Positions 27,076 to 33,755 of a stretch of DNA of 45,869 nucleotides are shown one piece after another. The position numbers were made by a program, and so were the translations under genes. The DNA lies in assembly GCA_001789395.1 (NCBI GenBank), contig MFZK01000014.1, positions 1 through 45,869 of the forward strand, read 5' to 3'. The notes below the pieces were generated by a model. It was not told where the DNA came from, searched no databases, and worked only from the letters and a program-made list of their open reading frames with translations. How positions within the stretch are numbered: position 1 is the first letter of the stretch; each line of letters starts with the position of its first letter. This stretch comes from Candidatus Roizmanbacteria bacterium RIFCSPHIGHO2_02_FULL_37_13b. Lineage in GTDB: Bacteria > Patescibacteriota > Microgenomatia > UBA1406 > HO2-37-13b.

Positions 27076-27942
27076 TCAAGGATTAAAATTTACAAGATTT
27101 ATCTTTATCGACGCTGATATAATTCCATTTATATTCAAATTAATATCAAATTCTTTAATTCCTACATTTTCTAATAAAATATAACGAAGTTTGATCATTT
27201 CCGCACCACCTAATAAATCGATAGGTAAAGCACTATTAAGTTTTGTTTCAACAGTCAACTGAGTTCTCATCTGACTGTTGAAGTTAATTTTTTCTTCTTT
27301 AATTACTTTATTCGTTAGTCCCAGGCCAAGTGCACCAAGCGGGATACTAAGATTTGAATCGATGTCTAGAGCAGTTTTCCAAGTTCCACCTAAAGTCAAT
27401 TTATCATCAGGGGGCAGAAAGAGTAATGGCTTTATTTTTACATTGCTCAAAATAGATAGTTGTCCGCCGGAGGACGAAGTTGATAAATCGTCCAATATAG
27501 GCAGTGGAAATCCATAAATTCCGCTCTTCCTGCAATTAATTTCTGACGTTTTATTTTTACCTTTTTCACTATAACTGGTTTTTATAGAAGCCGAATAGGA
27601 AGCATTGTTTTCAATAACATTAGTAAAAGTTTGATTGAATTTCTGCGTTTTTTTGACGTTATCTTGATTTGTCTCAAATTGACCTATTATTTTATATTGC
27701 CACTTTGCTCCAGGATTAAAATTAAAATATTGACTTGAACAGATTAGATCTGGGTCAGGATTACCGGTCACTGCCAATATTTGAGGTCTATAATCCTGTG
27801 AAGCAATGGCTGTTTGCGTCGGAGCGACGCTTGGGATCATTATAACAGCTGGTGTTTTAGGACTGATATAATCATGCACTCCTATAAATATCAATCCTGT
27901 CATTGATATGGCGATGATGGTGTTAAGAAACTTTATTGACAT
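27076..27942 (-). CDS. Secreted or membrane-anchored hypothetical protein (288 aa)
   Basis: An N-terminal hydrophobic helix (about residues 4-24 from the chosen start) is followed by a Pro/Thr-rich linker and a beta-rich extracytoplasmic domain with two cysteines (in 'LICSSQYF' and 'INCRKSG') that could form a disulfide. I do not recognise the family. I chose the ATG at 27942 because a TATACT box lies 6 nt upstream. A longer version would start at a TTG inside the REP palindrome at 27984. It ends 6 nt from the convergent fusA, with no terminator visible between them. Confidence 0.6.
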   Translation of the reverse strand: MSIKFLNTIIAISMTGLIFIGVHDYISPKTPAVIMIPSVAPTQTAIASQDYRPQILAVTGNPDPDLICSSQYFNFNPGAKWQYKIIGQFETNQDNVKKTQKFNQTFTNVIENNASYSASIKTSYSEKGKNKTSEINCRKSGIYGFPLPILDDLSTSSSGGQLSILSNVKIKPLLFLPPDDKLTLGGTWKTALDIDSNLSIPLGALGLGLTNKVIKEEKINFNSQMRTQLTVETKLNSALPIDLLGGAEMIKLRYILLENVGIKEFDINLNINGIISASIKINLVNFNP

Positions 27943-27983
27943 TCCATAAGTATACGAATTTATATCCATTATTGCTAAGATTA

Positions 27984-28000
27984 CCAACCCTCGTGGTTGG
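27984..28000. repeat. REP-like palindrome, 3' side of the RAYT gene
   Basis: CCAACC-CTCGT-GGTTGG forms a 6-bp stem with a 5-nt loop. Its reverse complement matches the element at 28810-28826 with one mismatch, so the two lie in inverted orientation on either side of the transposase. It is downstream of the RAYT stop codon. Confidence 0.75.
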
Positions 28001-28046
28001 AAGTCTTGTTATAACAGTCTAAAGAAGCGTACATTAAATTATTTCC

Positions 28047-28724
28047 TTACCATTTATTTAAATATTTAACTGTTTCCAAGGTTTTTTGATATTCCGCGTT
28101 TGATAATACGAAATTTTTATATTTATTTTTATCGTTATTAAAAATAGATATTATATCTTTTTGAATGGTTAGCTTATTTGTATTTTGGTAAATATATTCT
28201 TTTAACGAAGACCAAGGATAATTTATAAGTTTTTCGCAATTATCAACTAAGCCATTACTATATGGGTTAAGATGTATATATCTACTGACATGTAGAAGTT
28301 GAGCTTCGTTCGTTATCATAACTGATTTGAAATCTGGTAAAAAAACGGGACCTTTTCTTTCAATTTTTAAGTTAAAATGTCGTGTAAAAGCATTAAATAA
28401 ATCTCCCATAAATTTTGATATACCTTTATCCTTTTTTTGTTTAAGTAAAAAATGGAAATGATTTGGCATAAAGCAATAAGAAAGTATTTCAACACGAAAA
28501 GAACGTCGGCAAAGTATTTTTTTTAGATAGTCTTTAGCAACGATGGGATTTAAACGAATAAATTGTGAATAGCCAAATTTAACTTCATTTGATCGATAAT
28601 ACCGTATTAAATTCAGTAGTTGAATACAATTATTGTCGTCATTGAAGACAAGTCTATGGTCAATAGTTTTATTAAATACATGATAGATTCCGTTGTTGAC
28701 AAAAGGTTCTAAACGCAGAGACAT
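28047..28724 (-). CDS. REP-associated tyrosine transposase (RAYT), Y1/IS200-like HUH enzyme (225 aa)
   Basis: A single-domain HUH transposase of the TnpA-REP type. The His-x-His metal motif is in 'YCFMPNHFHFLLK', and the conserved 'SRYIHLNPY' block carries the tyrosine expected to act as nucleophile. Adjacent 'GPVFLPDFKSV' and 'NYPWSSLKEY' blocks are standard for this family. RAYTs are domesticated relatives of IS200 that act on REP hairpins; the two REP-like palindromes on either side fit. Length and motifs look intact, so the enzyme may be active. It has its own promoter. Confidence 0.9.
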   Translation of the reverse strand: MSLRLEPFVNNGIYHVFNKTIDHRLVFNDDNNCIQLLNLIRYYRSNEVKFGYSQFIRLNPIVAKDYLKKILCRRSFRVEILSYCFMPNHFHFLLKQKKDKGISKFMGDLFNAFTRHFNLKIERKGPVFLPDFKSVMITNEAQLLHVSRYIHLNPYSNGLVDNCEKLINYPWSSLKEYIYQNTNKLTIQKDIISIFNNDKNKYKNFVLSNAEYQKTLETVKYLNKW

Positions 28725-28731
28725 AGTTTCA

Positions 28732-28760
28732 AATATCTATTTTATTTCTTGCTTTGTCAA
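28732..28760 (-). promoter_or_regulatory. Promoter of the RAYT gene (leaderless)
   Basis: On the minus strand: TTGACA (28755-28760), 17-nt spacer, GATATT (28732-28737), then 7 nt to the ATG at 28724. The perfect -35 makes this one of the better promoters in the window. Confidence 0.55.
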
Positions 28761-28809
28761 CGGATTATAATCAACAATTCGCAGGTTTTAGCCCGTCATT
28801 AAAGCATTC

Positions 28810-28826
28810 CCAACCACGAGGGTTAG
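28810..28826. repeat. REP-like palindrome, 5' side of the RAYT gene
   Basis: CCAACC-ACGAG-GGTTAG is the inverted partner of the element at 27984-28000, with one mismatch at the outer stem. It is preceded by TTC and followed by AAA, as its partner is (read on the minus strand) by TTCC... and ...TAA. The pair spans 843 bp, centred on the transposase. Confidence 0.7.
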
Positions 28827-28855
28827 AAATTCAATCTTGATGTTGATGAGTATGT

Positions 28856-29557
28856 TTAGGGACAATGTTTGGCTTTTTCATATCCAGCGCGCCTTGCATC
28901 TGCATTACTGCAAAACCAACTTTCACCCAAATCTTTTTCAACAATGACTTGGTTATATTCCTGACAATTCGGTAAGTGATAAGTTTTTGTCTTTGAGTGT
29001 CTATCAATATTACCTTTAATCAAACAATTTGGTTTATCGGGATGAACACTTATGCATGTTTTAAATATTCCAATATCTTCGACTTTTGCTTTGTCATAGG
29101 CCGACTTAAGACGATCTCTTTCCTTTGATGGAGTTCCATCATAGCGGGCTAAGCCTTTTCTTAATAAAACCTCATTAACCAATAAATCGTCGACATAAAC
29201 CAAAGCAATTGGTCGTTTGTATAGGTCGTGAGCAAAAATATCAAGCTTAACCGTTTTACCAAGAATCAGTTTGGTCAACACTTGTTTCGCTTCATTACCC
29301 ATACAGTTTTCAAGTTCCGGAGCCTCCAAGTTTCCCAGTCTGATAGACTGATCAGTTGACAATATAAAGCTATCGCCATCGATAACGTTAACGACTTTAA
29401 ACTGTGTTTTAAAGTATTTAATTTGCTTTAGGTAAGTTTTGCTGATTGTCGAAAGTCCAATTACTACCGCTGCAAGTGATGCTGCTATTACTTTCCAGCT
29501 AGTCTTATTTTTAGATTTTGATGGACTTTTTGGTGATTTTTTTGAACTCTTTGCCAT
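28856..29557 (-). CDS. Membrane-anchored SNase-like nuclease (233 aa)
   Basis: A short basic N-terminus and one transmembrane helix (about residues 18-36) are followed by a staphylococcal-nuclease fold of about 100 residues: 'NVIDGDSFIL', 'IRLGNLEAPE', 'LVNEVLLRKGLARYDG'. Arginine and acidic residues expected in the catalytic site are present. The C-terminal region 'TYHLPNCQEYNQ ... WFCSNADARRAGY' holds conserved Cys/His positions seen in many CPR thermonuclease-family proteins, perhaps a metal-binding module. It likely degrades extracellular DNA/RNA, useful for a nucleotide-scavenging cell. I chose the ATG at 29557, which has a TATATT box 7 nt upstream, over a GTG at 29605. Confidence 0.82.
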   Translation of the reverse strand: MAKSSKKSPKSPSKSKNKTSWKVIAASLAAVVIGLSTISKTYLKQIKYFKTQFKVVNVIDGDSFILSTDQSIRLGNLEAPELENCMGNEAKQVLTKLILGKTVKLDIFAHDLYKRPIALVYVDDLLVNEVLLRKGLARYDGTPSKERDRLKSAYDKAKVEDIGIFKTCISVHPDKPNCLIKGNIDRHSKTKTYHLPNCQEYNQVIVEKDLGESWFCSNADARRAGYEKAKHCP

Positions 29558-29654
29558 TAATATTAATATATCAAATACTGAGTATCTCCGATTTTTATTA
29601 AGCACAGAACGAGATTATCGTATATAATAAAGAAAATAAATCTTAAAGTTATCG

Positions 29655-29732
29655 TGCTCGTAGACCTGCCCCGATGAATATCGGGGTCAACTGGCAGATC
29701 CGCCTACAGCGGACTTTAAGCCGTTAGTTGGT
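29655..29732 (+). repeat. Composite palindromic repeat resembling part of tRNA-Lys
   Basis: Two hairpins lie here: CCCCGAT-GAAT-ATCGGGG (29669-29686) and TCCGC-CTACA-GCGGA (29699-29713). Outer complementary pieces (GTAG/CTAC, CTGCC/GGCAG) allow a branched fold. Between and after the hairpins are pieces matching the tRNA-Lys 30 nt downstream: CGTAG, then 12 identical bases TCAACTGGCAGA, then a CTTTAAGC.GTT segment matching the anticodon arm less one T. It could be a tRNA remnant carrying palindrome insertions, or a mobile repeat that mimics a tRNA. Confidence 0.55.
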
Positions 29733-29757
29733 ATAAAATTAAAAACATGTGTAGTGA

Positions 29758-29830
29758 GGGCCCGTAGCTCAACTGGCAGAGCAGCAGCCTTTTAAGCTGT
29801 TGGTTAAGAGTTCGAGTCTCTTCGGGCTCA
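29758..29830 (+). tRNA. tRNA-Lys (anticodon UUU)
   Basis: A complete cloverleaf: acceptor GGGCCCG/CGGGCTC (one G-U), D arm GCTC/GAGC, anticodon stem GCAGC/GCTGT with loop CTTTTAA (anticodon TTT), and T arm AAGAG-TTCGAGT-CTCTT. The discriminator base is A at 29830 and CCA is not encoded. It sits in the accessory pocket between the palindromic repeat and a convergent hypothetical gene. Confidence 0.95.
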
Positions 29831-29831
29831 C

Positions 29832-29866
29832 TGAGCTCACCTCGGTGATAGCCAGCTAAGCTGGCT
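29832..29866 (+). terminator. Palindromes after tRNA-Lys
   Basis: TGAGCTCA (29832-29839) and the strong hairpin AGCCAGCT-A-AGCTGGCT (29850-29866), with CACC/GGTG between them, follow the tRNA. The strong stem could end the tRNA transcript or the convergent gene, but no clear T-run follows on the plus strand. Confidence 0.35.
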
Positions 29867-29892
29867 CGCGGATTTTAGATTATTAAGGCGAT

Positions 29893-30561
29893 CTAGTTCT
29901 TTGCTGCAGTTTCAGCTATTCTTTCGTTTCCAATTCTGACCAAAGTTAAACCGGTGACATAATTTGGAATAATAGTATCCCACCAGGGATTTGCTGCTTC
30001 AGGAGGAGTTCCTTTAGGAGGTGTTCCTTCTGTTGGTGTCTCAGGAGCCTGTGGAGGTTTTTCAATAAATCCAGCGTCTTGAAGCGCTTTGTAGACATGA
30101 AGTCTCATTGGAATACCTTCTTTATCTACAGCGTCTCCTAATTCATCTAAAACAGATCTTGCTTTTTCTCTGACCTCTGCAGCCTGTGCATCAACATCGA
30201 TTCCTGTTTGATCCTTTACAGACCTTGCATAGTCTATTTTTTTTTGTTGTCTTTGATAAATCAAATCCAATGGTAGTGCCACCACAGCGCCTTGACCTAA
30301 ATCAACTGTTGTGTCAAATGATAATTGTGGAAATTGTTGTAATAACATTCCTAAATTAATCACATCAGTTGTAGGAGTACTTGCTTCTCTGGCTAATCTA
30401 TCTATATAAGCATGAGCAAAAGGCATATCAGATGTTTCAGCCTGTACTGTAGTATAAATACGAGTTGCAGCAGCGATTCGCTGTCTCAATTCAATAGGAA
30501 AATTAGTAGCGTGTTCTAAAATCAAATCTGGTGGCATTATGCCCGGTGTTTCTTCTGCCAT
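29893..30561 (-). CDS. Hypothetical soluble protein of atypical composition (222 aa)
   Basis: I do not recognise this protein. It has no membrane segment, is mostly helical by composition (Ala, Gln, Glu, Asp rich) and has a Pro/Thr/Glu-rich linker near residues 170-192 with a TP-repeat. About 4% of residues are lysine, far fewer than in neighbouring proteins, and the codons are less AT-rich, suggesting transfer from another genome or a phage-like origin. The C-terminus 'NPWWDTIIPNYVTG' is hydrophobic and may bind a partner. TATAAT lies on the minus strand about 14 nt before the ATG. Confidence 0.6.
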   Translation of the reverse strand: MAEETPGIMPPDLILEHATNFPIELRQRIAAATRIYTTVQAETSDMPFAHAYIDRLAREASTPTTDVINLGMLLQQFPQLSFDTTVDLGQGAVVALPLDLIYQRQQKKIDYARSVKDQTGIDVDAQAAEVREKARSVLDELGDAVDKEGIPMRLHVYKALQDAGFIEKPPQAPETPTEGTPPKGTPPEAANPWWDTIIPNYVTGLTLVRIGNERIAETAAKN

Positions 30562-30687
30562 ATTTTGAAAGAGAAATTATAGGATTAAATATAATAATTC
30601 TAAAAGAATAATGCAATATCTATCGAAATTTATAAATATACGCTTCAACACCCGACGTTGAATTCACTATATCTCTGCCAATATTTA

Positions 30688-30733
30688 ATGTGTCGATCTC
30701 TATTCTGAAAGTGTATACCATGTGTTGATCTCT
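30688..30733. repeat. Pair of 14-nt direct repeats upstream of the DUF2294 promoter
   Basis: ATGTGTCGATCTCT (30688-30701) and ATGTGTTGATCTCT (30720-30733) differ by one base and start 32 bp apart, about three DNA turns. A third partial copy, ATCTCTGC, is at 30671. They lie just upstream of the -35 at 30759, where an activator could bind. The rest of the 377-nt gap (30562-30938) also has a small hairpin TTCAAC-7 nt-GTTGAA at 30644-30662. Confidence 0.45.
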
Positions 30734-30758
30734 GCACAAACAGAAATAATCCTCCCGC

Positions 30759-30786
30759 TTGATTTTTTGATATATTTTTGTATAAT
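30759..30786 (+). promoter_or_regulatory. Promoter of the leader RNA and DUF2294 gene
   Basis: TTGATT (30759-30764), 16-nt spacer, perfect TATAAT (30781-30786). The start would be near 30792, leaving a leader of about 147 nt, unlike the leaderless genes around it. Confidence 0.7.
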
Positions 30787-30791
30787 AGAGG

Positions 30792-30911
30792 CTGATCGTT
30801 GTATTTTGGTCGACATTAAAAAGATCTATCGAAAGATTGTTTTATTGTAAACCAGCAAAAATCTTATTATCAATTTTCAGGACTGATAAGAAGAAAATGC
30901 TGGTTTTTTTT
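30792..30911 (+). ncRNA. Structured leader or small RNA ending in an intrinsic terminator
   Basis: From the predicted start near 30792 the transcript reaches a long hairpin: AAACCAGCA (30849-30857) pairs with TGCTGGTTT (30898-30906), with an inner stem TTATCA/TGATAA (30867-30872/30884-30889) and an 11-nt loop. Eight Ts (30904-30911) follow. This is the best intrinsic terminator in the window, located 27 nt before the DUF2294 ATG. AAGATT (30833-30838) could instead pair with AATCTT (30860-30865), a possible antiterminator. It may be a stand-alone RNA of about 120 nt or a read-through switch; it matches no RNA family I know. Confidence 0.45.
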
Positions 30912-30938
30912 GTCTCGTAGATTCAGGTTTGAATCATT

Positions 30939-31328
30939 ATGGAAATAGTACCGACAAAAGGACAAATAGAAGATAAAATAAGCAAAGGCGTAACCAAGTT
31001 TTATGTAAAATCATTGGGGGTTGGTCCTAATCAATCAAGATCATATCTTCTTCAAGACATGATCATTATTCGGCTCAAGGGTAAGCTTCTGCCAATTGAG
31101 GAGACATTACTCGACGGACACCGAGGTGTTCAGCTAGTCAAAGATCTACGTAAAGCACTACACGAAGCAACTATTGATGGCATAAGTGCTCTTCTGAAGA
31201 AAATTACGAAACATACTGTATTAAGTTCACATTCAGACATCAGTACGAAGACCGGAGAGATTGTTCAAGTATTTGTCATGGATGCAAATTTGGATAAACA
31301 GTTTATAAACAAAGAACCTTTAAGGTAA
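30939..31328 (+). CDS. DUF2294 / MpsC-like domain protein (129 aa)
   Basis: A small soluble protein. The order of motifs matches DUF2294 (PF10057, now linked to MpsC of the membrane-potential-generating system): an N-terminal 'KGQIEDKISKGVTKF', 'GVGPNQSRSYLLQDMIIIRLKG', then a C-terminal 'SSHSDISTKTGEIVQVFVMD' (read as short motifs). In Staphylococcus MpsC belongs with MpsA and MpsB; no partner is seen near here, so the role may differ. It has a long leader with a terminator-like hairpin and repeats upstream, which suggests conditional expression. No Shine-Dalgarno is visible. Confidence 0.75.
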   Translation: MEIVPTKGQIEDKISKGVTKFYVKSLGVGPNQSRSYLLQDMIIIRLKGKLLPIEETLLDGHRGVQLVKDLRKALHEATIDGISALLKKITKHTVLSSHSDISTKTGEIVQVFVMDANLDKQFINKEPLR

Positions 31329-31466
31329 ACTGTCGAAATAAATCATTCTTTTTGAAGGAGTTAGTTATACAGTAGACCTATCATTTCTTCTTTCTTGGAG
31401 GACGAAAAAGCAAACATGTTCTATTGATGTAGGTGTTTTGTAACCCAAGTAAATATTTATATTACT

Positions 31467-31628
31467 ATGGGTGACACCTTTTGGAAATATTTTAGCTATA
31501 GTTATTTTATTTGTAATACGGTATCAATATTGATTTTATTGGAAGTAATTTTTGTAGGTTTTCCTTATCTGACTCTCTTTTTTTGTGTCTTTTTGATGAC
31601 CTTATATTTAAACAGAAGAAATATATAA
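31467..31628 (+). CDS. Possible small membrane protein (53 aa)
   Basis: An ATG-to-TAA frame in the 358-nt gap between DUF2294 and the deacetylase. The predicted peptide is strongly hydrophobic from about residue 18 to 47 and ends in a basic 'LNRRNI', like a small inner-membrane protein. Its ATG lies in a potential hairpin (GGTGT and ACCC at 31432-31446 against GGGT and ACACC at 31469-31478). Phe/Tyr-rich composition is also what AT-rich noncoding DNA gives, so it may be spurious. Upstream, 31329-31466, I see no other gene. Confidence 0.3.
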   Translation: MGDTFWKYFSYSYFICNTVSILILLEVIFVGFPYLTLFFCVFLMTLYLNRRNI

Positions 31629-31686
31629 TTTTGTTCTGAATTGTTGTAGATACATTATGACGATAAAAAAAATAGACTTACTTTTT

Positions 31687-32502
31687 TTACGAATTGGATA
31701 ATAGTTCTGAAATTGTTACAAATGTAAATCCTTTTTTCTTCAGTCCTTGTATTATTAAGGGTAATGCATCATCTGTTGATGATGCATTTGGTCCTCCGTT
31801 TAAATGCATCACAACAATTGAACCGTTTTGAGATCTATTTAATACTCTACTGATAATAGCATTAGCATCATGTGTAAAAGCATCTTTAGAAACTACATCC
31901 CATTGGATTATTTGTAACTTCTGTTTTGTAACAATGTTCAGATCGTGAGCGCTGTAACACCCACCGGGAAATCGAAATAACATATTTTGTTTATGAGTAA
32001 TATCTTTAAGTATTTTTTGTGTTTTTGTAATTTCCAATGTTTTTTCTGAGTCAGACTTAATTTGTTGGAGACGATAACAATTGTCATTAAATGAAGGGTG
32101 AGAATATGTATGATTTCCCAATTCAAATAAGGAGTTTTTGGCAAGATCTTCTGTTTCCTTTTTATATGTTTCAATCCACATTCCTGTTAAGAAAAGCGTT
32201 GCTTTTGTATGCGTTTTGATAAGCGTATCTATTATTTTTTTGTTAAACCATGAATTAATTTTTCCATCTTCTAACATAACTTTCATATTATTTGTCATAT
32301 CGGCATCAAAAGTTAATGCAATTTGCTTTTTTTGACGTGAACCATGAAATAAAACAGAAAAATCCTTGTCGTCAACTTTTGCGTAAACTATACTACTCGC
32401 AAATGATTTTGCTCGAGTATAACTCGAGGGGTATATTTGATTACTCAAAATAAGAACGACGAACGCGGCAGCAAATATTTTTAGAAGGATCTTATGTATC
32501 AT
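31687..32502 (-). CDS. Polysaccharide deacetylase (NodB/CE4 family), membrane-anchored (271 aa)
   Basis: An N-terminal hydrophobic helix (residues 4-24) is followed by a CE4 domain. Motif 1 is T64-F-D66-A-D68, the 'TFDAD' variant; motif 2 is H131-T-Y-S-H135 (metal ligands); motif 3 has R177 and P179 in 'RFPGG'; the later motifs are 'WDVVSKDA' and H233 in 'VVMHLNGG'. Such enzymes remove N- or O-acetyl groups from peptidoglycan or surface polysaccharide. Its start overlaps the upstream GT-C gene by 11 nt. With the acyltransferase-like gene before that, it makes a glycan-modification operon. Confidence 0.88.
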   Translation of the reverse strand: MIHKILLKIFAAAFVVLILSNQIYPSSYTRAKSFASSIVYAKVDDKDFSVLFHGSRQKKQIALTFDADMTNNMKVMLEDGKINSWFNKKIIDTLIKTHTKATLFLTGMWIETYKKETEDLAKNSLFELGNHTYSHPSFNDNCYRLQQIKSDSEKTLEITKTQKILKDITHKQNMLFRFPGGCYSAHDLNIVTKQKLQIIQWDVVSKDAFTHDANAIISRVLNRSQNGSIVVMHLNGGPNASSTDDALPLIIQGLKKKGFTFVTISELLSNS

Positions 32503-33682
32503 TTAAAGTTGGTTTGAGTCTTTCGAAAAGATATAAATTATAGATATCATTCAATTTCCATTCTTCTATTTTTTTATTTGGCTGAAATGTTTTGATTTCA
32601 TAAGCTGGATCGTTGAAGATTTTTTCGTTATTACTTATTACGTAAAGAAAGTCATTATGATAGTAGTCATCGAAATTTATCGATACGTTATCTTTTTTCA
32701 TTTGATACTTAATAACAATAGATAGATTGTCGTAAATGTGGTTTACTATATTATAATTTTTTAGATTTTGCCCGCGGATAATTTCATAAGCTTTTTTTTC
32801 CATTAAATAATTCCAATTTTCATTCATTCCAAACCCATGTGACGGTAGAGGAAAATAGATTAAGATATCAATCAGTATTAAAAAGACAAATAAGGTTGAA
32901 ATTGTTATTTTTGTTAAAAATCTTTTATAAAAGTGTCCACCGAGAACTATGACTATTAATAAATTATTCATATATCGATGAGGCGATAACTCAAAATTTT
33001 TGGCACTTCGGGCAATTCGCCAGTATTCGGATAAAATTGTGATGTTATAAAAGTTATTTTTAAATTCAAATAGAATCATTGGAAGAAACCCAATAGCAAA
33101 CCCGAAGATGGATAAAGTCAGGACCTGTTTTTTATTTTTATTAAGCATTAAATAATAAACGATAAGGAAAAACAAAATCAATATTGTTGCAAAATGAAAT
33201 TGACAAATAACTCCGACGGTAAAAAAAATCAAAAACAGAAAACTTATATTAGTTGTTTTTTTATACAAACCCATAAATAAAATAACTATGGGTAAAAGTG
33301 ACAATTGAAAATTAGGTCCAAAAAAAAAGCGAGTAAAGTCTATGTAAATCGGTAGCAGTGAATATAATATGCAGATGAAAAAAGCCACCCGACAATTAAA
33401 CAACATTTTACTGCCGTAAAAGAGAGGTATTAGCATAAGGGCAGCAAATATCATAAACAGGAAGGAAGATGTAATGGGGTCAAAATTACCCAAAACAAAA
33501 AAAATCATTGGGAAGTAATAATTAATTGATCCTTGAATCATTTGCTTATTTTGAACAATAATTGAATTTCCCGGACCAACAAGAGTGATTTCTTTATTTT
33601 TCCATAAATTCATAATTTTAGTACCGGCATCAGCTTGGTCGAATGAAAAATTCAAATGATATTGAAAGTTAACATTCCGCAC
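32492..33682 (-). CDS. GT-C membrane glycosyltransferase-like protein (at least 396 aa)
   Basis: A polytopic protein of about nine helices with an acidic loop 'FSFDQADAG' in the first external position and a short soluble tail; a PMT-like GT-C enzyme is the best guess. The GTG at 33682 is the first usual start codon, but the frame continues upstream to a TAA at 33754. Those codons encode a basic patch and a clear hydrophobic helix (through 33736-33683), which is what a PMT-type protein needs before its acidic loop. No ATG, GTG or TTG occurs there; ATT at 33736 or ATA at 33745 or 33751 could start it, or the sequence has an error. It overlaps the deacetylase by 11 nt. Confidence 0.6.
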   Translation of the reverse strand: MRNVNFQYHLNFSFDQADAGTKIMNLWKNKEITLVGPGNSIIVQNKQMIQGSINYYFPMIFFVLGNFDPITSSFLFMIFAALMLIPLFYGSKMLFNCRVAFFICILYSLLPIYIDFTRFFFGPNFQLSLLPIVILFMGLYKKTTNISFLFLIFFTVGVICQFHFATILILFFLIVYYLMLNKNKKQVLTLSIFGFAIGFLPMILFEFKNNFYNITILSEYWRIARSAKNFELSPHRYMNNLLIVIVLGGHFYKRFLTKITISTLFVFLILIDILIYFPLPSHGFGMNENWNYLMEKKAYEIIRGQNLKNYNIVNHIYDNLSIVIKYQMKKDNVSINFDDYYHNDFLYVISNNEKIFNDPAYEIKTFQPNKKIEEWKLNDIYNLYLFERLKPTLNDT

Positions 33683-33755
33683 AAGAATATATATGAATAA
33701 TAGAGTAAGCAGTAGAAAGAATTCGCGTTTCTGAATTGTTTTTATATTTATTTAA

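Noticed and set aside
27943-27987. Upstream TTG and ATG starts for the secreted protein at 27076-27942
   Set aside because: The TTG lies in the REP palindrome, and the nearer ATG has a TATACT box at the usual leaderless distance and begins a normal signal anchor.
29758-29830. tRNA-Lys as the attachment site of an integrated element
   Set aside because: I looked for a repeat of the tRNA 3' end within the window and saw none; no integrase is present. The similarity upstream is to the D and anticodon arms, not the 3' end.
29832-29866. A second RNA gene after tRNA-Lys
   Set aside because: The hairpins do not form a cloverleaf and resemble no small RNA I know; listed only as palindromes.
30897-30920. 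Seven-codon leader peptide overlapping the DUF2294 terminator
   Set aside because: No ribosome-binding site and no run of regulatory codons; an ATG within AT-rich DNA is likely to be chance.
31397-31427. GGAGG followed by ATG at 31416
   Set aside because: A good Shine-Dalgarno, but the frame is only three codons (ATG TTC TAT TGA).
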